Part shown: piece after piece, positions 1-7,114 of the stretch | Numbering within the stretch: the first letter of the stretch is position 1 | How the letters are laid out: the number at the start of each line of letters is the position of its first letter | NCBI GenBank assembly: GCA_036564195.1 | Contig: DATCLA010000105.1 | Coordinates: 1-12,075 of the forward strand | DNA: 12,075 nucleotides | Source: DATCLA01 sp036564195 | GTDB taxonomy: Bacteria; Bacillota; UBA4882; UBA8346 | Direction of reading: 5' to 3' | The notes under the pieces: model-generated | The model's database searches: none | The model's input: the letters and a program-made list of their open reading frames with translations, nothing else | What the model was told of the DNA's origin: nothing | Position numbers and translations under genes: made by a program

Positions 1-270
1 GTATTTAACTATTAACTACAATTGATGGCGGACAACCCAACGATATAGCTATCCATATCAGGCACCAAAGTTAAAATCATCAATTATGCAATTCCTGAAC
101 CGTAACAGACTACCCTATTTATGAAACAAATTCTATAATTCTAAGAAAGGTTTAAATTTTAAGATTGCCGTAGAAAACTAAAAAAGTCCCGCCTTTTCAT
201 ACCAAACCAGACCAAAGAACTATATATTATATGAATTGCTTTGTGACTTATGTCATGGTTTACAAGTTTT
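1..270. other. Non-coding left flank
   Basis: I see no gene of convincing length here. It is the AT-rich region downstream of the ZIP transporter gene. The reverse strand has a 22-codon ATG frame at 80-12 without a good ribosome binding site, which I do not call. The only structures noticed are a copy of the ATTGCATAA motif on the minus strand (84-92) and a weak 5-bp A/T stem (182-197) that is a poor terminator. The ZIP gene therefore has no clear terminator in view. Confidence 0.5.
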
Positions 271-1008
271 TTAGATTAGTTTTACTAAGGCTGTCCCTAA
301 AAGTAAACCCAGCCCAAAACCGCTACCAACCCAAAAAAAACCCGCCAATTGCTTAGCCAGTGGTAACAGATCTCTAAATACTAAAATGAGCATTGCTCCT
401 CCGGCAAACCCCAATGAGGTTGAGACCATTACACCGGAAATTCCTCCCAATAGAGCTCCGCAACTTCCCCCGACAGCCATCGGGAGCTCTACTGCAAATA
501 ATAAAAATATGATCTTGGTAAACCGGACCTTTCCTAATTTAAAAGCAGAAGCCATCACCATCCCTTCCGGAATATTATGCGCCGCCATCAGCAAGGCCAA
601 TCCTAGCCAATCCCAGACATTTCGGCTAACCGCATAGGTTGTACCTAAGGCTACCCCTTCAGGAAAGTTGTGGGATCCGATTCCTACTCCCAGTAAAACC
701 CCGAGTTTAACAAATCTGGCATAATTACGCCGACGATACCCAGGGATTAAATTCAAGGCCAGTTCAAATTTTACGATTAAAAGCCATCCGAAGAATACCC
801 CAACCATAGTTGAAAGGATACTGCCATGGTGTAACGCCTCCGGCCACAGGTCAAATAAGACCACGGCGGCCATGATCCCACCGGAGATTCCCAAGAGAAA
901 ACTTTGTTGGGACAGACTACTCCCGAAGTAACAAATTAACAATCCGCCAAGCAGAGTTCCGGAAATTCCGGCTACCAATCCGATCAGCGCCGCCACAACA
1001 ATACTCAT
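271..1008 (-). CDS. ZIP family divalent metal transporter
   Basis: A 245-residue integral membrane protein of the ZIP (ZupT/GufA-like) family, expected to move zinc or other divalent metals into the cytoplasm across the plasma membrane. Seen: about eight hydrophobic segments, and the two signature metal-site motifs HNFPEG (113-118) and HNIPEG (144-149) in the adjacent helices that form the binuclear metal centre. The loop between the third and fourth helices (around 88-100) is short and basic (RRR) without the histidine-rich stretch found in many ZIPs. The ATG at 1008 has AAGGGA about 7 bases upstream. The gene is divergent from the YdcZ gene across a 221-base gap. Length is normal for bacterial ZIPs. 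Family is certain; the metal preference cannot be read from the sequence. Confidence 0.9.
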   Translation of the reverse strand: MSIVVAALIGLVAGISGTLLGGLLICYFGSSLSQQSFLLGISGGIMAAVVLFDLWPEALHHGSILSTMVGVFFGWLLIVKFELALNLIPGYRRRNYARFVKLGVLLGVGIGSHNFPEGVALGTTYAVSRNVWDWLGLALLMAAHNIPEGMVMASAFKLGKVRFTKIIFLLFAVELPMAVGGSCGALLGGISGVMVSTSLGFAGGAMLILVFRDLLPLAKQLAGFFWVGSGFGLGLLLGTALVKLI

Positions 1009-1229
1009 AATCCGTTCCCTTTCAAAAAGCTTTGGTCATTATCCGGTTACCGTCCGAGTGGGTAGAGTTTTGTAAGGTTTCTAATCTATATATTCTATGC
1101 CTGGATTTAGGGGGGATATGATAAACCATTATGGAAAAACTAGATCGCAATTAACTCCTGATTTAAACAGTTAATCACAAAAGCATCAGCCACAACTGGC
1201 GGATTGGTTAAAAGAGACAAGGAGGATCA

Positions 1230-1667
1230 ATGGGCAAAAATCTTTTCATGCCGCTGGTGTTAGCGGCGGTTTCCGGTTCGTTTATGGCCATTCAGGGGAC
1301 CTTTAACAGTGTCCTTGGGAAGATCATCGGCTTTATTGAGAGCACTTTTGTGGTCCATTTGACAGGGACTATTTTGGCGGGAATATTGATCTTAATCATG
1401 GGTAACGGCAATTTTGAAAAGGCCGGAACAGTTCCGTGGTATGCTTGGTCCGGTGGGATTGTCGGAGTGGGAATTGTGCTTGGGGTAATCGGCAGTATTT
1501 CTAAACTGGGGGTAGGCCTCTCAACCACGGCAATCATTGCGGCCCAACTGTTAACCGCTTATCTCATCGACCATTTCGGTTGGTTCGGAATGGAAAGAAT
1601 TCCGTTTGACGCTGGCAAACTTTGTGGGATTATTTTAATCATTACCGGTGCCAAACTACTGTTTTGA
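1230..1667 (+). CDS. YdcZ/DUF606-type small DMT-superfamily transporter
   Basis: A 145-residue, very hydrophobic protein with about five membrane segments (roughly 7-25, 38-58, 72-92, 97-115, 128-144). The N-terminal pattern with QGTFNSVLG (22-30) and the glycine-rich later helices match the half-size YdcZ (DUF606) branch of the drug/metabolite transporter superfamily. Such proteins are thought to work as dimers, often encoded as two adjacent genes; here only one copy is visible. A strong AAGGAGG lies 4 bases before the ATG. It is the only plus-strand gene in the window and ends at a bidirectional terminator shared with cheY. Substrate is unknown. Family assignment is from the overall pattern, not from a catalytic residue. 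Confidence 0.8.
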   Translation: MGKNLFMPLVLAAVSGSFMAIQGTFNSVLGKIIGFIESTFVVHLTGTILAGILILIMGNGNFEKAGTVPWYAWSGGIVGVGIVLGVIGSISKLGVGLSTTAIIAAQLLTAYLIDHFGWFGMERIPFDAGKLCGIILIITGAKLLF

Positions 1668-1681
1668 GGGTATAAGTATTT

Positions 1682-1712
1682 AAAAAGCACGGCGCCTTCA
1701 GCCGTACTTTTT
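1682..1712. terminator. Bidirectional Rho-independent terminator between ydcZ-like gene and cheY
   Basis: Arms at 1682-1693 and 1701-1712 pair over 12 positions with one C-A mismatch, around a 7-base loop. The A-run at the left base and T-run at the right base give a U-tract in both directions, so it can end the plus-strand transporter transcript and the minus-strand cheY transcript, whose stop codons lie at 1667 and 1715. Confidence 0.85.
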
Positions 1713-1714
1713 AT

Positions 1715-2083
1715 TTATCCTAATACCTTCTTCAATACCTCCTTGACTTTTACTTCGTCAAAGGGTTTAACGATGAAATTAGCCGCTCCGGCTTCAATCG
1801 CTTCCAAAACCATTATCTTTTGACCCATTGCCGAACACATCACAATTTTGGCATTAGGGTCAATCTTTTTGATGGCTTTAACCGCTTGAATCCCATCCAT
1901 ATCCGGCATAGTGATATCCATCGTCACCAGATCCGGGTGTAACTCCTGATATTTTTCCACTGCCTCTGTACCATTACTGGCGTCACCAACAACTTCATAA
2001 TCATCAGATTCGATAATTTTTTTAAGCATCAACCTAATTACTGCGGCATCGTCTACCACTAAAATCCTTTTCTTCAATTGCAA
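1715..2083 (-). CDS. CheY-like single-domain response regulator
   Basis: A 122-residue stand-alone receiver domain with no output domain, as in CheY. Seen: acidic pair D11/D12 for Mg2+, phospho-acceptor D56 in the TMD-ITMPDMDG context, switch serine S84, and K106 in the VKPF motif. The IVMCSAMGQ and GAANFIVKPF blocks are typical of Gram-positive and Thermotoga CheY proteins that bind the flagellar switch. The start is a TTG at 2083, five bases after GGAG; no better in-frame start exists upstream. It lies 47 bases after the small gene at 2131-2382, probably on the same sigma-28-type transcript. A CheX-type phosphatase, whose family dephosphorylates CheY-P, is encoded at 9909-10370. No CheA is near, so the kinase partner must lie elsewhere. 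Confidence 0.88.
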   Translation of the reverse strand: MQLKKRILVVDDAAVIRLMLKKIIESDDYEVVGDASNGTEAVEKYQELHPDLVTMDITMPDMDGIQAVKAIKKIDPNAKIVMCSAMGQKIMVLEAIEAGAANFIVKPFDEVKVKEVLKKVLG

Positions 2084-2103
2084 ACACGCTCCGGTACAAG
2101 TTT

Positions 2104-2123
2104 TTTATTAATCCGTTAATAAA
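2104..2123. repeat. AT-rich perfect hairpin between the small gene and cheY
   Basis: Arms TTTATTAA (2104-2111) and TTAATAAA (2116-2123) enclose a 4-base TCCG loop. It lies in the 47-base gap upstream of the cheY ribosome binding site. On the minus strand it is followed by an A-run rather than a U-run, so it is unlikely to be a terminator; it could be an mRNA-stability or processing element, or chance in AT-rich DNA. Confidence 0.4.
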
Positions 2124-2130
2124 CTTTGAT

Positions 2131-2382
2131 TTAGCATTCGGAATCAATTCGGCTGGCTAACCAACCTACCTTTTTCTTGAGCAATTTGATTAATACTTCT
2201 AAAACCTTACGCAAATCATCAGCAATTTGAATTGCTTTCTCTTTCTCATGGCGCTTAGCCAGTCCCAGCGACTGATAATCCAAAGCACTTAAAGTCAACA
2301 GCCGCTGACTATTACTTAAAGTCGCAATCATTGCCACCAGCTCATCATCTAAAGATTTCAGCTCCTCAGCTTCCGACGGCAT
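2131..2382 (-). CDS. Small helical protein of unknown function, upstream of cheY
   Basis: I do not recognise a family. The product is 83 residues, with no signal peptide or membrane segment. It is acidic at the N-terminus (SEAEELKSLDDE) and basic toward the C-terminus (KLLKKK near residues 67-73 of the short form); heptad-like leucines suggest an all-helical or coiled-coil protein. Start choice: the longest frame begins at GTG 2394, but the bases there (GGGGGTGAT) form a near-perfect Shine-Dalgarno 7 bases before ATG 2382, so the ATG is preferred. A good sigma-28-type promoter sits about 60 bases upstream and cheY follows, so a link to motility or chemotaxis is inferred. A FlgN/FliT-like export chaperone would fit the size, but nothing in the sequence proves it. 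Confidence 0.6.
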   Translation of the reverse strand: MPSEAEELKSLDDELVAMIATLSNSQRLLTLSALDYQSLGLAKRHEKEKAIQIADDLRKVLEVLIKLLKKKVGWLASRIDSEC

Positions 2383-2445
2383 CTCCGAAATCACCCCCGG
2401 TTTTATCTTATGAGCTGCATCCTCCCAAAGTGCTTTGCTTCTAAG

Positions 2446-2473
2446 TTATCGGCTTTTCAGATCAAAAACTTAA
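2446..2473 (-). promoter_or_regulatory. Probable sigma-28 (SigD/FliA) promoter for the small gene and cheY
   Basis: Read on the minus strand, TTAAGTTT (2473-2466) is followed after 12 bases by GCCGATAA (2453-2446). The second element equals the sigma-28 minus-10 consensus in all eight positions, and the first is close to TAAAGTTT, with usual spacing. It lies in the gap after the glgM-like gene and about 60 bases before the ATG at 2382. The downstream CheY makes a flagellar sigma factor a sensible reader. Confidence 0.65.
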
Positions 2474-2494
2474 CTGATTTCTTTACTGATCTGA
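2457..2494. repeat. Inverted repeat after the glgM-like gene
   Basis: Perfect 8-base arms TCAGATCA (2457-2464) and TGATCTGA (2487-2494) are separated by 22 bases. There is no U-tract after it on the minus strand, so it is not an obvious terminator. The arms straddle the minus-35 element of the probable sigma-28 promoter, so an operator role is possible but unsupported. Confidence 0.4.
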
Positions 2495-2505
2495 TAAAAA
2501 ATTTG

Positions 2506-3651
2506 TTAACAATGGCAAAGACTTTGGTACAGTTGAATCGTACGTCCGGCAATTACATCCCAGCCAAACTGTTGCTCTACCCTCCGACGCCCGGCGATTT
2601 TAAACCGTTTAATCAGTTCCGGATTGGCATGCAACCCCCGGATAGCCGCTGCCAACTGAGCCGGTTGTTCCGGTGGGACCAGAATTCCGGTTTCCCCGTC
2701 AACTATGACTTCTTTAATCCCTCCGACCCGTGAAGCAATCACCGGTGTCTGGCAGGCCATAGCTTCCAGATTAATTATACCAAAGGGTTCATATACCGAG
2801 GGACAGACAAAGATCCGGGCATGGGAGTAAAGCTGGATTACCTGATCTTTGGGTACCATTTGGTTTAGCCAGAGAATCTTGGGATTAGCGGCAACACTCC
2901 GGCGGACTTCGGCCTCTAATTCGGGTGTATCCGGTGCGCTGGCACAAAGAACCAGTTTTAAATCGGTATCTTTTAAATAAGACATGGCCTCGATCAACTG
3001 GAAGATTCCTTTTTGACGGCTAATTCTGCCTACAAAAAGCAGATAGGGCTCTTTAATTCCATTGGTCTCCAAAAAACTCCGTTCCCCGGTCGGCTGGTAC
3101 TGTTGTAAGTCAATGCCATTATGAATAACCGCTACTTTTTGGGGATCAACTTGATAAAGCCGGATCAGATCCTGCTTCATCTCCTCCGAGACCGCGATAA
3201 TTCGGTCCGCCGCCGCCACCCCGTTTTTTTCGATCCAGGTACTCAAGGCATATCCGGTACCGAGTTGCTCGGCCTTCCAGGGACGTAATGGTTCCAAGCT
3301 ATGCATGGTCACTACTAAAGGGAGGTTATAAAGTTTTTTTGCTAAAAAACCGGCGAAAAAAGTATACCAGGTATGACAATGGACCAGCTGGGAATCGAGC
3401 GGCCGATTATTAAAGGCTAAATTCACTGCAAGTGTCTGTAATACTTTGGAAAACGGCAACTCCTCAGTCAGTGCCTCCCAACCGGAGAAGCCGTTAATCT
3501 CAAGATTGGGGTAGTTTTCTTCTTTAATGCCGAACGCCCGGACTTCCACAGCAATATATTTAGCTAAAAATCTGGAAAGATAATCGATGTGGACCCCAGC
3601 TCCCCCATAAATATTGGGAGGATATTCGTTGGTAAACAAGGTAACTTTCAT
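2506..3651 (-). CDS. glgM: GT4 glycosyltransferase, GlgM-type (maltose-1-phosphate synthase / Corynebacterium-type glycogen synthase)
   Basis: A 381-residue GT-B enzyme of family GT4. The N-terminal NEYPPNIYGGAGVH (8-21), the HSLEPLRPWKAEQLG block (117-131) and the later STWIE are hallmarks of the actinobacterial-type GlgA/GlgM subfamily, which transfers glucose from ADP-glucose onto glucose 1-phosphate to make alpha-maltose 1-phosphate, or onto glucan. Donor-site residues are present: R209 and K214 in FVGRISRQKG, and the E288-x7-E296 motif in YEPFGIINLE. The ATG overlaps the maltokinase stop (ATGA) and has AGGAGG 7 bases upstream, so the two are translationally coupled. That pairing supports a role in GlgE-pathway metabolism. 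Length is normal. Whether the acceptor is glucose 1-phosphate or glycogen cannot be decided from sequence alone. Confidence 0.82.
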   Translation of the reverse strand: MKVTLFTNEYPPNIYGGAGVHIDYLSRFLAKYIAVEVRAFGIKEENYPNLEINGFSGWEALTEELPFSKVLQTLAVNLAFNNRPLDSQLVHCHTWYTFFAGFLAKKLYNLPLVVTMHSLEPLRPWKAEQLGTGYALSTWIEKNGVAAADRIIAVSEEMKQDLIRLYQVDPQKVAVIHNGIDLQQYQPTGERSFLETNGIKEPYLLFVGRISRQKGIFQLIEAMSYLKDTDLKLVLCASAPDTPELEAEVRRSVAANPKILWLNQMVPKDQVIQLYSHARIFVCPSVYEPFGIINLEAMACQTPVIASRVGGIKEVIVDGETGILVPPEQPAQLAAAIRGLHANPELIKRFKIAGRRRVEQQFGWDVIAGRTIQLYQSLCHC

Positions 3652-5054
3652 TGCGTTTCCTCCTCATTAATTCCGCTGGATTCCACCAGCCGGGCCAAAC
3701 CGATCAAGGGAATTTGCACCCAATCCGGACGGTATTGGGACTCATAAATATATTCATAAACTACCCGTTCCAGCTGGAATAGGATGATTAAGGGCTCAAA
3801 TTGGGATATTTCCGGCAAAAAATCAGCCTGGAAACTGCGGTAGGCTTCTAGGTATCCCTGGACCAGTTTATTTTGGAGTTGCCATTCCAATTCCCGGCTG
3901 GTGTCGGTTACCAAAGTCTGTACCCGGTACCTGATCGAACATAACAGGGAAGCCAGGTCTTTCAGTGGCGAATCATAGGATTCCCGTTCGGTAATGGTTT
4001 TAAGGGGTTCACCTTCAAAGTCAATTATTTTCCAAGCGTTTTCAGTTTTCAGTACCTGCTCCAAATGCAGATCCCCATGAATCCGGAATGCCTTTCCCAA
4101 GTTTTGGTCAGAATTAAACCTAGCGCCCAACCGGTTTAAGCTTTGCCAGACCATACCGGCCAATTTAGGGTTTACCCCAGCCAGTTCGGAACGGACCAGT
4201 TCACACAATTGACTGACCCGTTCCCTAATCTGTCCGCCCCGGAAAACCACCCACCGGTTTTCCAAGTAGGCCACTGCGGCCAGCTGCCGGTGTAATCCGG
4301 CTAAAGTTTCACCTAACCGGTAGGCCTGGTTAACCAATTCAGCCTGCTGCTCGGGTAGTTTCTTTTGAAGCAACCGCTCCCAAACTTGCCAGCCGGTCCC
4401 CAGATGTTCAATTTTTTCCTGCAGTAACCCCAAAGTGTATTCCTGGTCCCCAACAGGATGATAGGAAAAATACCCCCGCAACTTTGGAATATAATCCGAA
4501 CCTAACCGAGTTAATGCTAAACCCAGCCGTAATTCCGGGTTTTGACCGGGATAGATCCGGCGGTAGTTTTTTAAAAGGTAGCGGTGGGCGACAAACAGCA
4601 GTGAATTGCTGGAACTGCTAAGCAGCTTCAAGCTGGTCCCGGCCAGCTGCGGATCAAGACTAAAAACCAAGCAGCCTCCGGTTTCACTACGTGCGGCCGG
4701 TTGGTCCACCTCTAACATTTGTTCAATCCAGCCGACATACTCCATAGTGGGAATGGCATCGTAAAAATAGTAATCGGCACGGCTGAAAAGTGGTTTGCGG
4801 TCCGGCTGTGGTTGGGTGGTGATTAACAAGGGAAGGTAGTAAAAATACGGCGTAGTCCCTTCAAGAGTAAAAAGATTAATAGTTAAGTAGACAGTTTGAG
4901 CCTGAGAAGAGCGGTACTGGAAAGTTGCATGTAAATCCAATCTGGTTTCAGTACTCCGATCCCCAAACCAACGTTGGGATTTAAAAATCCAGCTGGGCAA
5001 AGACTGATAGTAATCCAGCAACTGCCGGTCATAGATCGGACTCCAGAGAGTCAA
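3648..5054 (-). CDS. mak: Maltokinase (Mak/Pep2 family)
   Basis: A 468-residue kinase of the aminoglycoside-phosphotransferase-like fold that phosphorylates maltose with ATP to give maltose 1-phosphate. Seen: N-terminal cap with SQRWFGDRS (26-34), as in actinobacterial Mak; the RRIYPGQNPEL segment (165-175); the catalytic loop HGDLHLEQVL (326-335, catalytic Asp D328); and the metal-binding DFEGEP (345-350) followed by SPLKDLASLL (362-371). Within the catalytic loop a Glu (332) stands where many relatives have Gly. Length matches stand-alone maltokinases, and no trehalose synthase domain is fused. The start is TTG 5054, with GGGGG 7 bases upstream; an ATG a few bases earlier is out of frame and stops at once. 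The 3' end overlaps the glgM-like gene by four bases. Confidence 0.88.
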   Translation of the reverse strand: MTLWSPIYDRQLLDYYQSLPSWIFKSQRWFGDRSTETRLDLHATFQYRSSQAQTVYLTINLFTLEGTTPYFYYLPLLITTQPQPDRKPLFSRADYYFYDAIPTMEYVGWIEQMLEVDQPAARSETGGCLVFSLDPQLAGTSLKLLSSSSNSLLFVAHRYLLKNYRRIYPGQNPELRLGLALTRLGSDYIPKLRGYFSYHPVGDQEYTLGLLQEKIEHLGTGWQVWERLLQKKLPEQQAELVNQAYRLGETLAGLHRQLAAVAYLENRWVVFRGGQIRERVSQLCELVRSELAGVNPKLAGMVWQSLNRLGARFNSDQNLGKAFRIHGDLHLEQVLKTENAWKIIDFEGEPLKTITERESYDSPLKDLASLLCSIRYRVQTLVTDTSRELEWQLQNKLVQGYLEAYRSFQADFLPEISQFEPLIILFQLERVVYEYIYESQYRPDWVQIPLIGLARLVESSGINEEETQ

Positions 5055-5061
5055 ACCATCG

Positions 5062-5087
5062 CCCCCGTTTTAAGGGGTGTCCCCCTT
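5062..5087 (-). promoter_or_regulatory. Hairpin that could mask the maltokinase ribosome binding site
   Basis: On the minus strand AAGGGG (5087-5082) and CCCCTT (5077-5072) form a perfect 6-bp stem with a 4-base loop at the methyltransferase stop codon. The same CCCC can instead pair with the GGGGG Shine-Dalgarno at 5066-5062. The two pairings exclude each other, so this may tune translation of maltokinase. No U-tract follows, so it is not a terminator. Confidence 0.35.
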
Positions 5088-5847
5088 ATTGTGAAGTTAA
5101 TTTAGCGCCGCCAAAAATTTGCTGCATTTTCGGGGTAAACTGCCCATCCGGGCCGGATATGATCACCGGCGGTAATATTTCCAATCCGTTTTTCGCACCG
5201 GGCCGGGCTTGCAGCAAAGCCAGATTAGCGCGTTCCCCTTCCTTGGGGTAGACCAGACAAAGCAATTTGGGTGTTAAGTGCTGTTGCCCCAAAGCAACTA
5301 TTAATTCCGCCAAACGTTCTGCCGGATACACCAAGCTTACTTTACCGTTACCTTTAACCAAACGGCTGGCGGATTTAACAAGTTCCGGCAGTGTACAGCT
5401 GATTTCGAATTTGGCTTTTGCTAAAGCCGCATTAGCGGAGAGTACCCCTTTACCTGCCGGATAAAAAGGGGGATTGGCGATAACGTGGTCAAATGAGTTC
5501 AGTTCCAAATCAGCCGGTAAATTTCTTAAATCTCCTTCTATTATATCAATCTTATTAGTCAAATTATTCATCCGAACACTCCGGCGGGCCATTTCCACCA
5601 ATTGCGGCTGAATCTCCAGGCCATATATTTTAGTGAGAGTATCTTGCCCGGCCAAAAGCAACGGCAGTACCCCTCCACCTGTCCCTAGGTCAACCAGACG
5701 GTGCTCGGGACGAGGGTTTACCATTGCTGCCAATAAAAAGGCATCAATGGTAAACCTAAATTTAGCCGGATTTTGAATAATCCGTAGGCCATGGTAGCCC
5801 AAACGATCAATCCGTTCCCCTTCATAAAGCTGGATCTCTTGTGTCAC
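5086..5847 (-). CDS. trmN6: TrmN6-like tRNA1(Val) adenine-37 N6-methyltransferase
   Basis: A 253-residue SAM-dependent methyltransferase. Seen (numbered from the start chosen here): an N-terminal GERIDRL...GL block usual in this family; SAM-binding motif I VDLGTGGGVLPLLL (52-65); acidic LEIQPQ at the end of strand 2; and the amino-methylating NPPFYPAGK (125-133), where NPPF is the mark of adenine-N6 methyltransferases acting on RNA or DNA. The TrmN6/YfiC branch modifies A37 of tRNA1(Val). Start choice: a longer frame from GTG 5871 overlaps murA and lacks a ribosome binding site, whereas GTG 5847 has AGGAG 10 bases upstream and begins 13 bases after the murA stop. Family assignment is solid; the exact tRNA target is inferred from homology. 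Confidence 0.85.
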   Translation of the reverse strand: MTQEIQLYEGERIDRLGYHGLRIIQNPAKFRFTIDAFLLAAMVNPRPEHRLVDLGTGGGVLPLLLAGQDTLTKIYGLEIQPQLVEMARRSVRMNNLTNKIDIIEGDLRNLPADLELNSFDHVIANPPFYPAGKGVLSANAALAKAKFEISCTLPELVKSASRLVKGNGKVSLVYPAERLAELIVALGQQHLTPKLLCLVYPKEGERANLALLQARPGAKNGLEILPPVIISGPDGQFTPKMQQIFGGAKLTSQ

Positions 5848-5860
5848 TTTGAAAATGCTC

Positions 5861-7114
5861 CTAATCGTCACAACGCTTAATATTGGCGCCTAACTGCAAC
5901 ATTTTTTGTTCGAAGTTTTCATAGCCCCGGTCAATGTGATAGATACCGGATACCTGGGTTTCGCCCTGTGCCATTAAACCGGCAATCACTAGCGCCACCC
6001 CGGCCCGGATATCGGTAGCTTCCACCGGAGCACTGGAAAGCCGCTCCACTCCCCGGAAAATGGCTGTATCTCGTTCTACCTTAACTTCAGCTCCCATCCG
6101 CCGTAACTCATCGATATAACGAAAGCGGTTATCAAAGATGGTCTCCCGGATTATTCCGGTCCCCTCGGCTTGGGAGAGTAACACACCAAACGGCGCTTGC
6201 AGGTCGGTTACAAATCCGGGATAAACGGCTGTATCAATATCCACCGCTTTCATCCGCCGCTTACTGATAATCCGCAGGTCATTATCACCCTCGCTGATTT
6301 CCGCCCCGGCTTCCCGCAGTTTTACCAGTAACATCCGTAAATGCTCATTCACAACATTCGTAATTAACACGTCCCCGCCGATTGCGGCAGTAGCAATCAG
6401 ATAAGTGCCGGCCTCAATCCGGTCCGGGATCGGAGTATGTTCGCAACCGTGGAGGGAAGTCACACCTTCAATCCGAATCGTCTCTGTACCGGCACCTCGA
6501 ATTTTTGCACCCATACTGTTTAACAGAATTGCCGTATCCACAATTTCCGGCTCCTTAGCGCAGTTTTCCAAAACCGTGGTGCCCTTTGCCAAGGTCGCCG
6601 CCAGCATCAAATTGATCGTCGCCCCGACACTGGAGCGGTTAATGTAAAAATTAGCCCCTTGGAGCCCCTTGCTTTTACAAATCATTCTGCCATGCTCAAT
6701 CCCGACTTCAGCCCCTAAGGTCTGAAATCCGCGCATGTGAAAGTCTACCGGACGGGAGCCGATCTCGTCACCGCCGGGCAAAGCCACTTCCGCCTGGCCC
6801 AAACGTCCCAGTAGTAAACCGGTCACATAGATTGAAGCCCGGATCTTGCGGATCAATTCATATGGCGGTTGATGGTTGTTAATCGTTGCACCGTTGATTA
6901 CCACCCCATCGCCTTCAAACTTGACTTTGACTCCCAGACTTTGCAAAATCTCGGCTAAGGTTTGAACATCATTGATTTTGGGGATCCCGCTGATATAAAC
7001 ATCTTCGCGTCCTAAGCCTGCCGCTACCATCAAGGCCAAAACACTATTTTTGCCACTGCTGGCCGCGATCTTCCCATTCAAACGGTTTCCGCCCTTCAGG
7101 ATGAATTTCCCCAT
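5861..7114 (-). CDS. murA: UDP-N-acetylglucosamine 1-carboxyvinyltransferase (MurA), Asp-type
   Basis: A 417-residue enzyme that catalyses the first committed step of peptidoglycan synthesis: enolpyruvyl transfer from PEP to UDP-GlcNAc in the cytoplasm. Seen: K22-N23 in SGKNSV, RASIYVTG (92-99), D304 in YPGFVTDLQAPF, FDNRFRYIDELRRMGAE and R396 in IDRGYENFE, all matching catalytic or binding blocks. The usual Cys of the PGGCxIGxRP loop is Asp here (D116, codon at 6767-6769). Asp-type MurA enzymes, as in Mycobacterium tuberculosis and Chlamydia, are active but are not alkylated by fosfomycin. The ATG overlaps the ireB/reoM stop codon (TAATG), with GAGGGGGG five bases before it, so translation is coupled to the regulator gene. 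Length is normal. Confidence 0.95.
   Translation of the reverse strand: MGKFILKGGNRLNGKIAASSGKNSVLALMVAAGLGREDVYISGIPKINDVQTLAEILQSLGVKVKFEGDGVVINGATINNHQPPYELIRKIRASIYVTGLLLGRLGQAEVALPGGDEIGSRPVDFHMRGFQTLGAEVGIEHGRMICKSKGLQGANFYINRSSVGATINLMLAATLAKGTTVLENCAKEPEIVDTAILLNSMGAKIRGAGTETIRIEGVTSLHGCEHTPIPDRIEAGTYLIATAAIGGDVLITNVVNEHLRMLLVKLREAGAEISEGDNDLRIISKRRMKAVDIDTAVYPGFVTDLQAPFGVLLSQAEGTGIIRETIFDNRFRYIDELRRMGAEVKVERDTAIFRGVERLSSAPVEATDIRAGVALVIAGLMAQGETQVSGIYHIDRGYENFEQKMLQLGANIKRCDD

Noticed and set aside
12..80. 22-codon minus-strand ATG frame at the left edge, just after the GGAATTGCATAATT motif
   Set aside because: Too short, no clear ribosome binding site and no recognisable sequence; likely chance.
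182..197. Possible terminator for the ZIP gene (AAAAG / CTTTT stem)
   Set aside because: Only five A/T-dominated base pairs and about 75 bases past the stop codon.
244..255. FNR/CRP-like palindrome TGAC-TTAT-GTCA
   Set aside because: Arms of four bases only, and it lies downstream of the ZIP gene with no promoter to regulate.
1118..1174. 18-codon plus-strand frame (begins MINHYGK) after an AGGGGGG run, upstream of the YdcZ-type gene
   Set aside because: The G-run is only about 2 bases from the ATG, too close for normal initiation, the peptide resembles nothing known, and no attenuator structure follows.
2503..2512. TTGTTAACAA palindrome plus T-run at the glgM-like stop as a terminator
   Set aside because: A palindrome with no loop cannot fold into a stable hairpin; transcription of the sugar genes may simply run on.
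2410..2733. 107-codon plus-strand open frame
   Set aside because: It runs antisense through the 3' end of the well-supported glgM-like gene and has no family features.
5848..5871. Longer start for the methyltransferase at GTG 5871, overlapping murA
   Set aside because: No ribosome binding site; GTG 5847 has AGGAG at a suitable distance and avoids the overlap.
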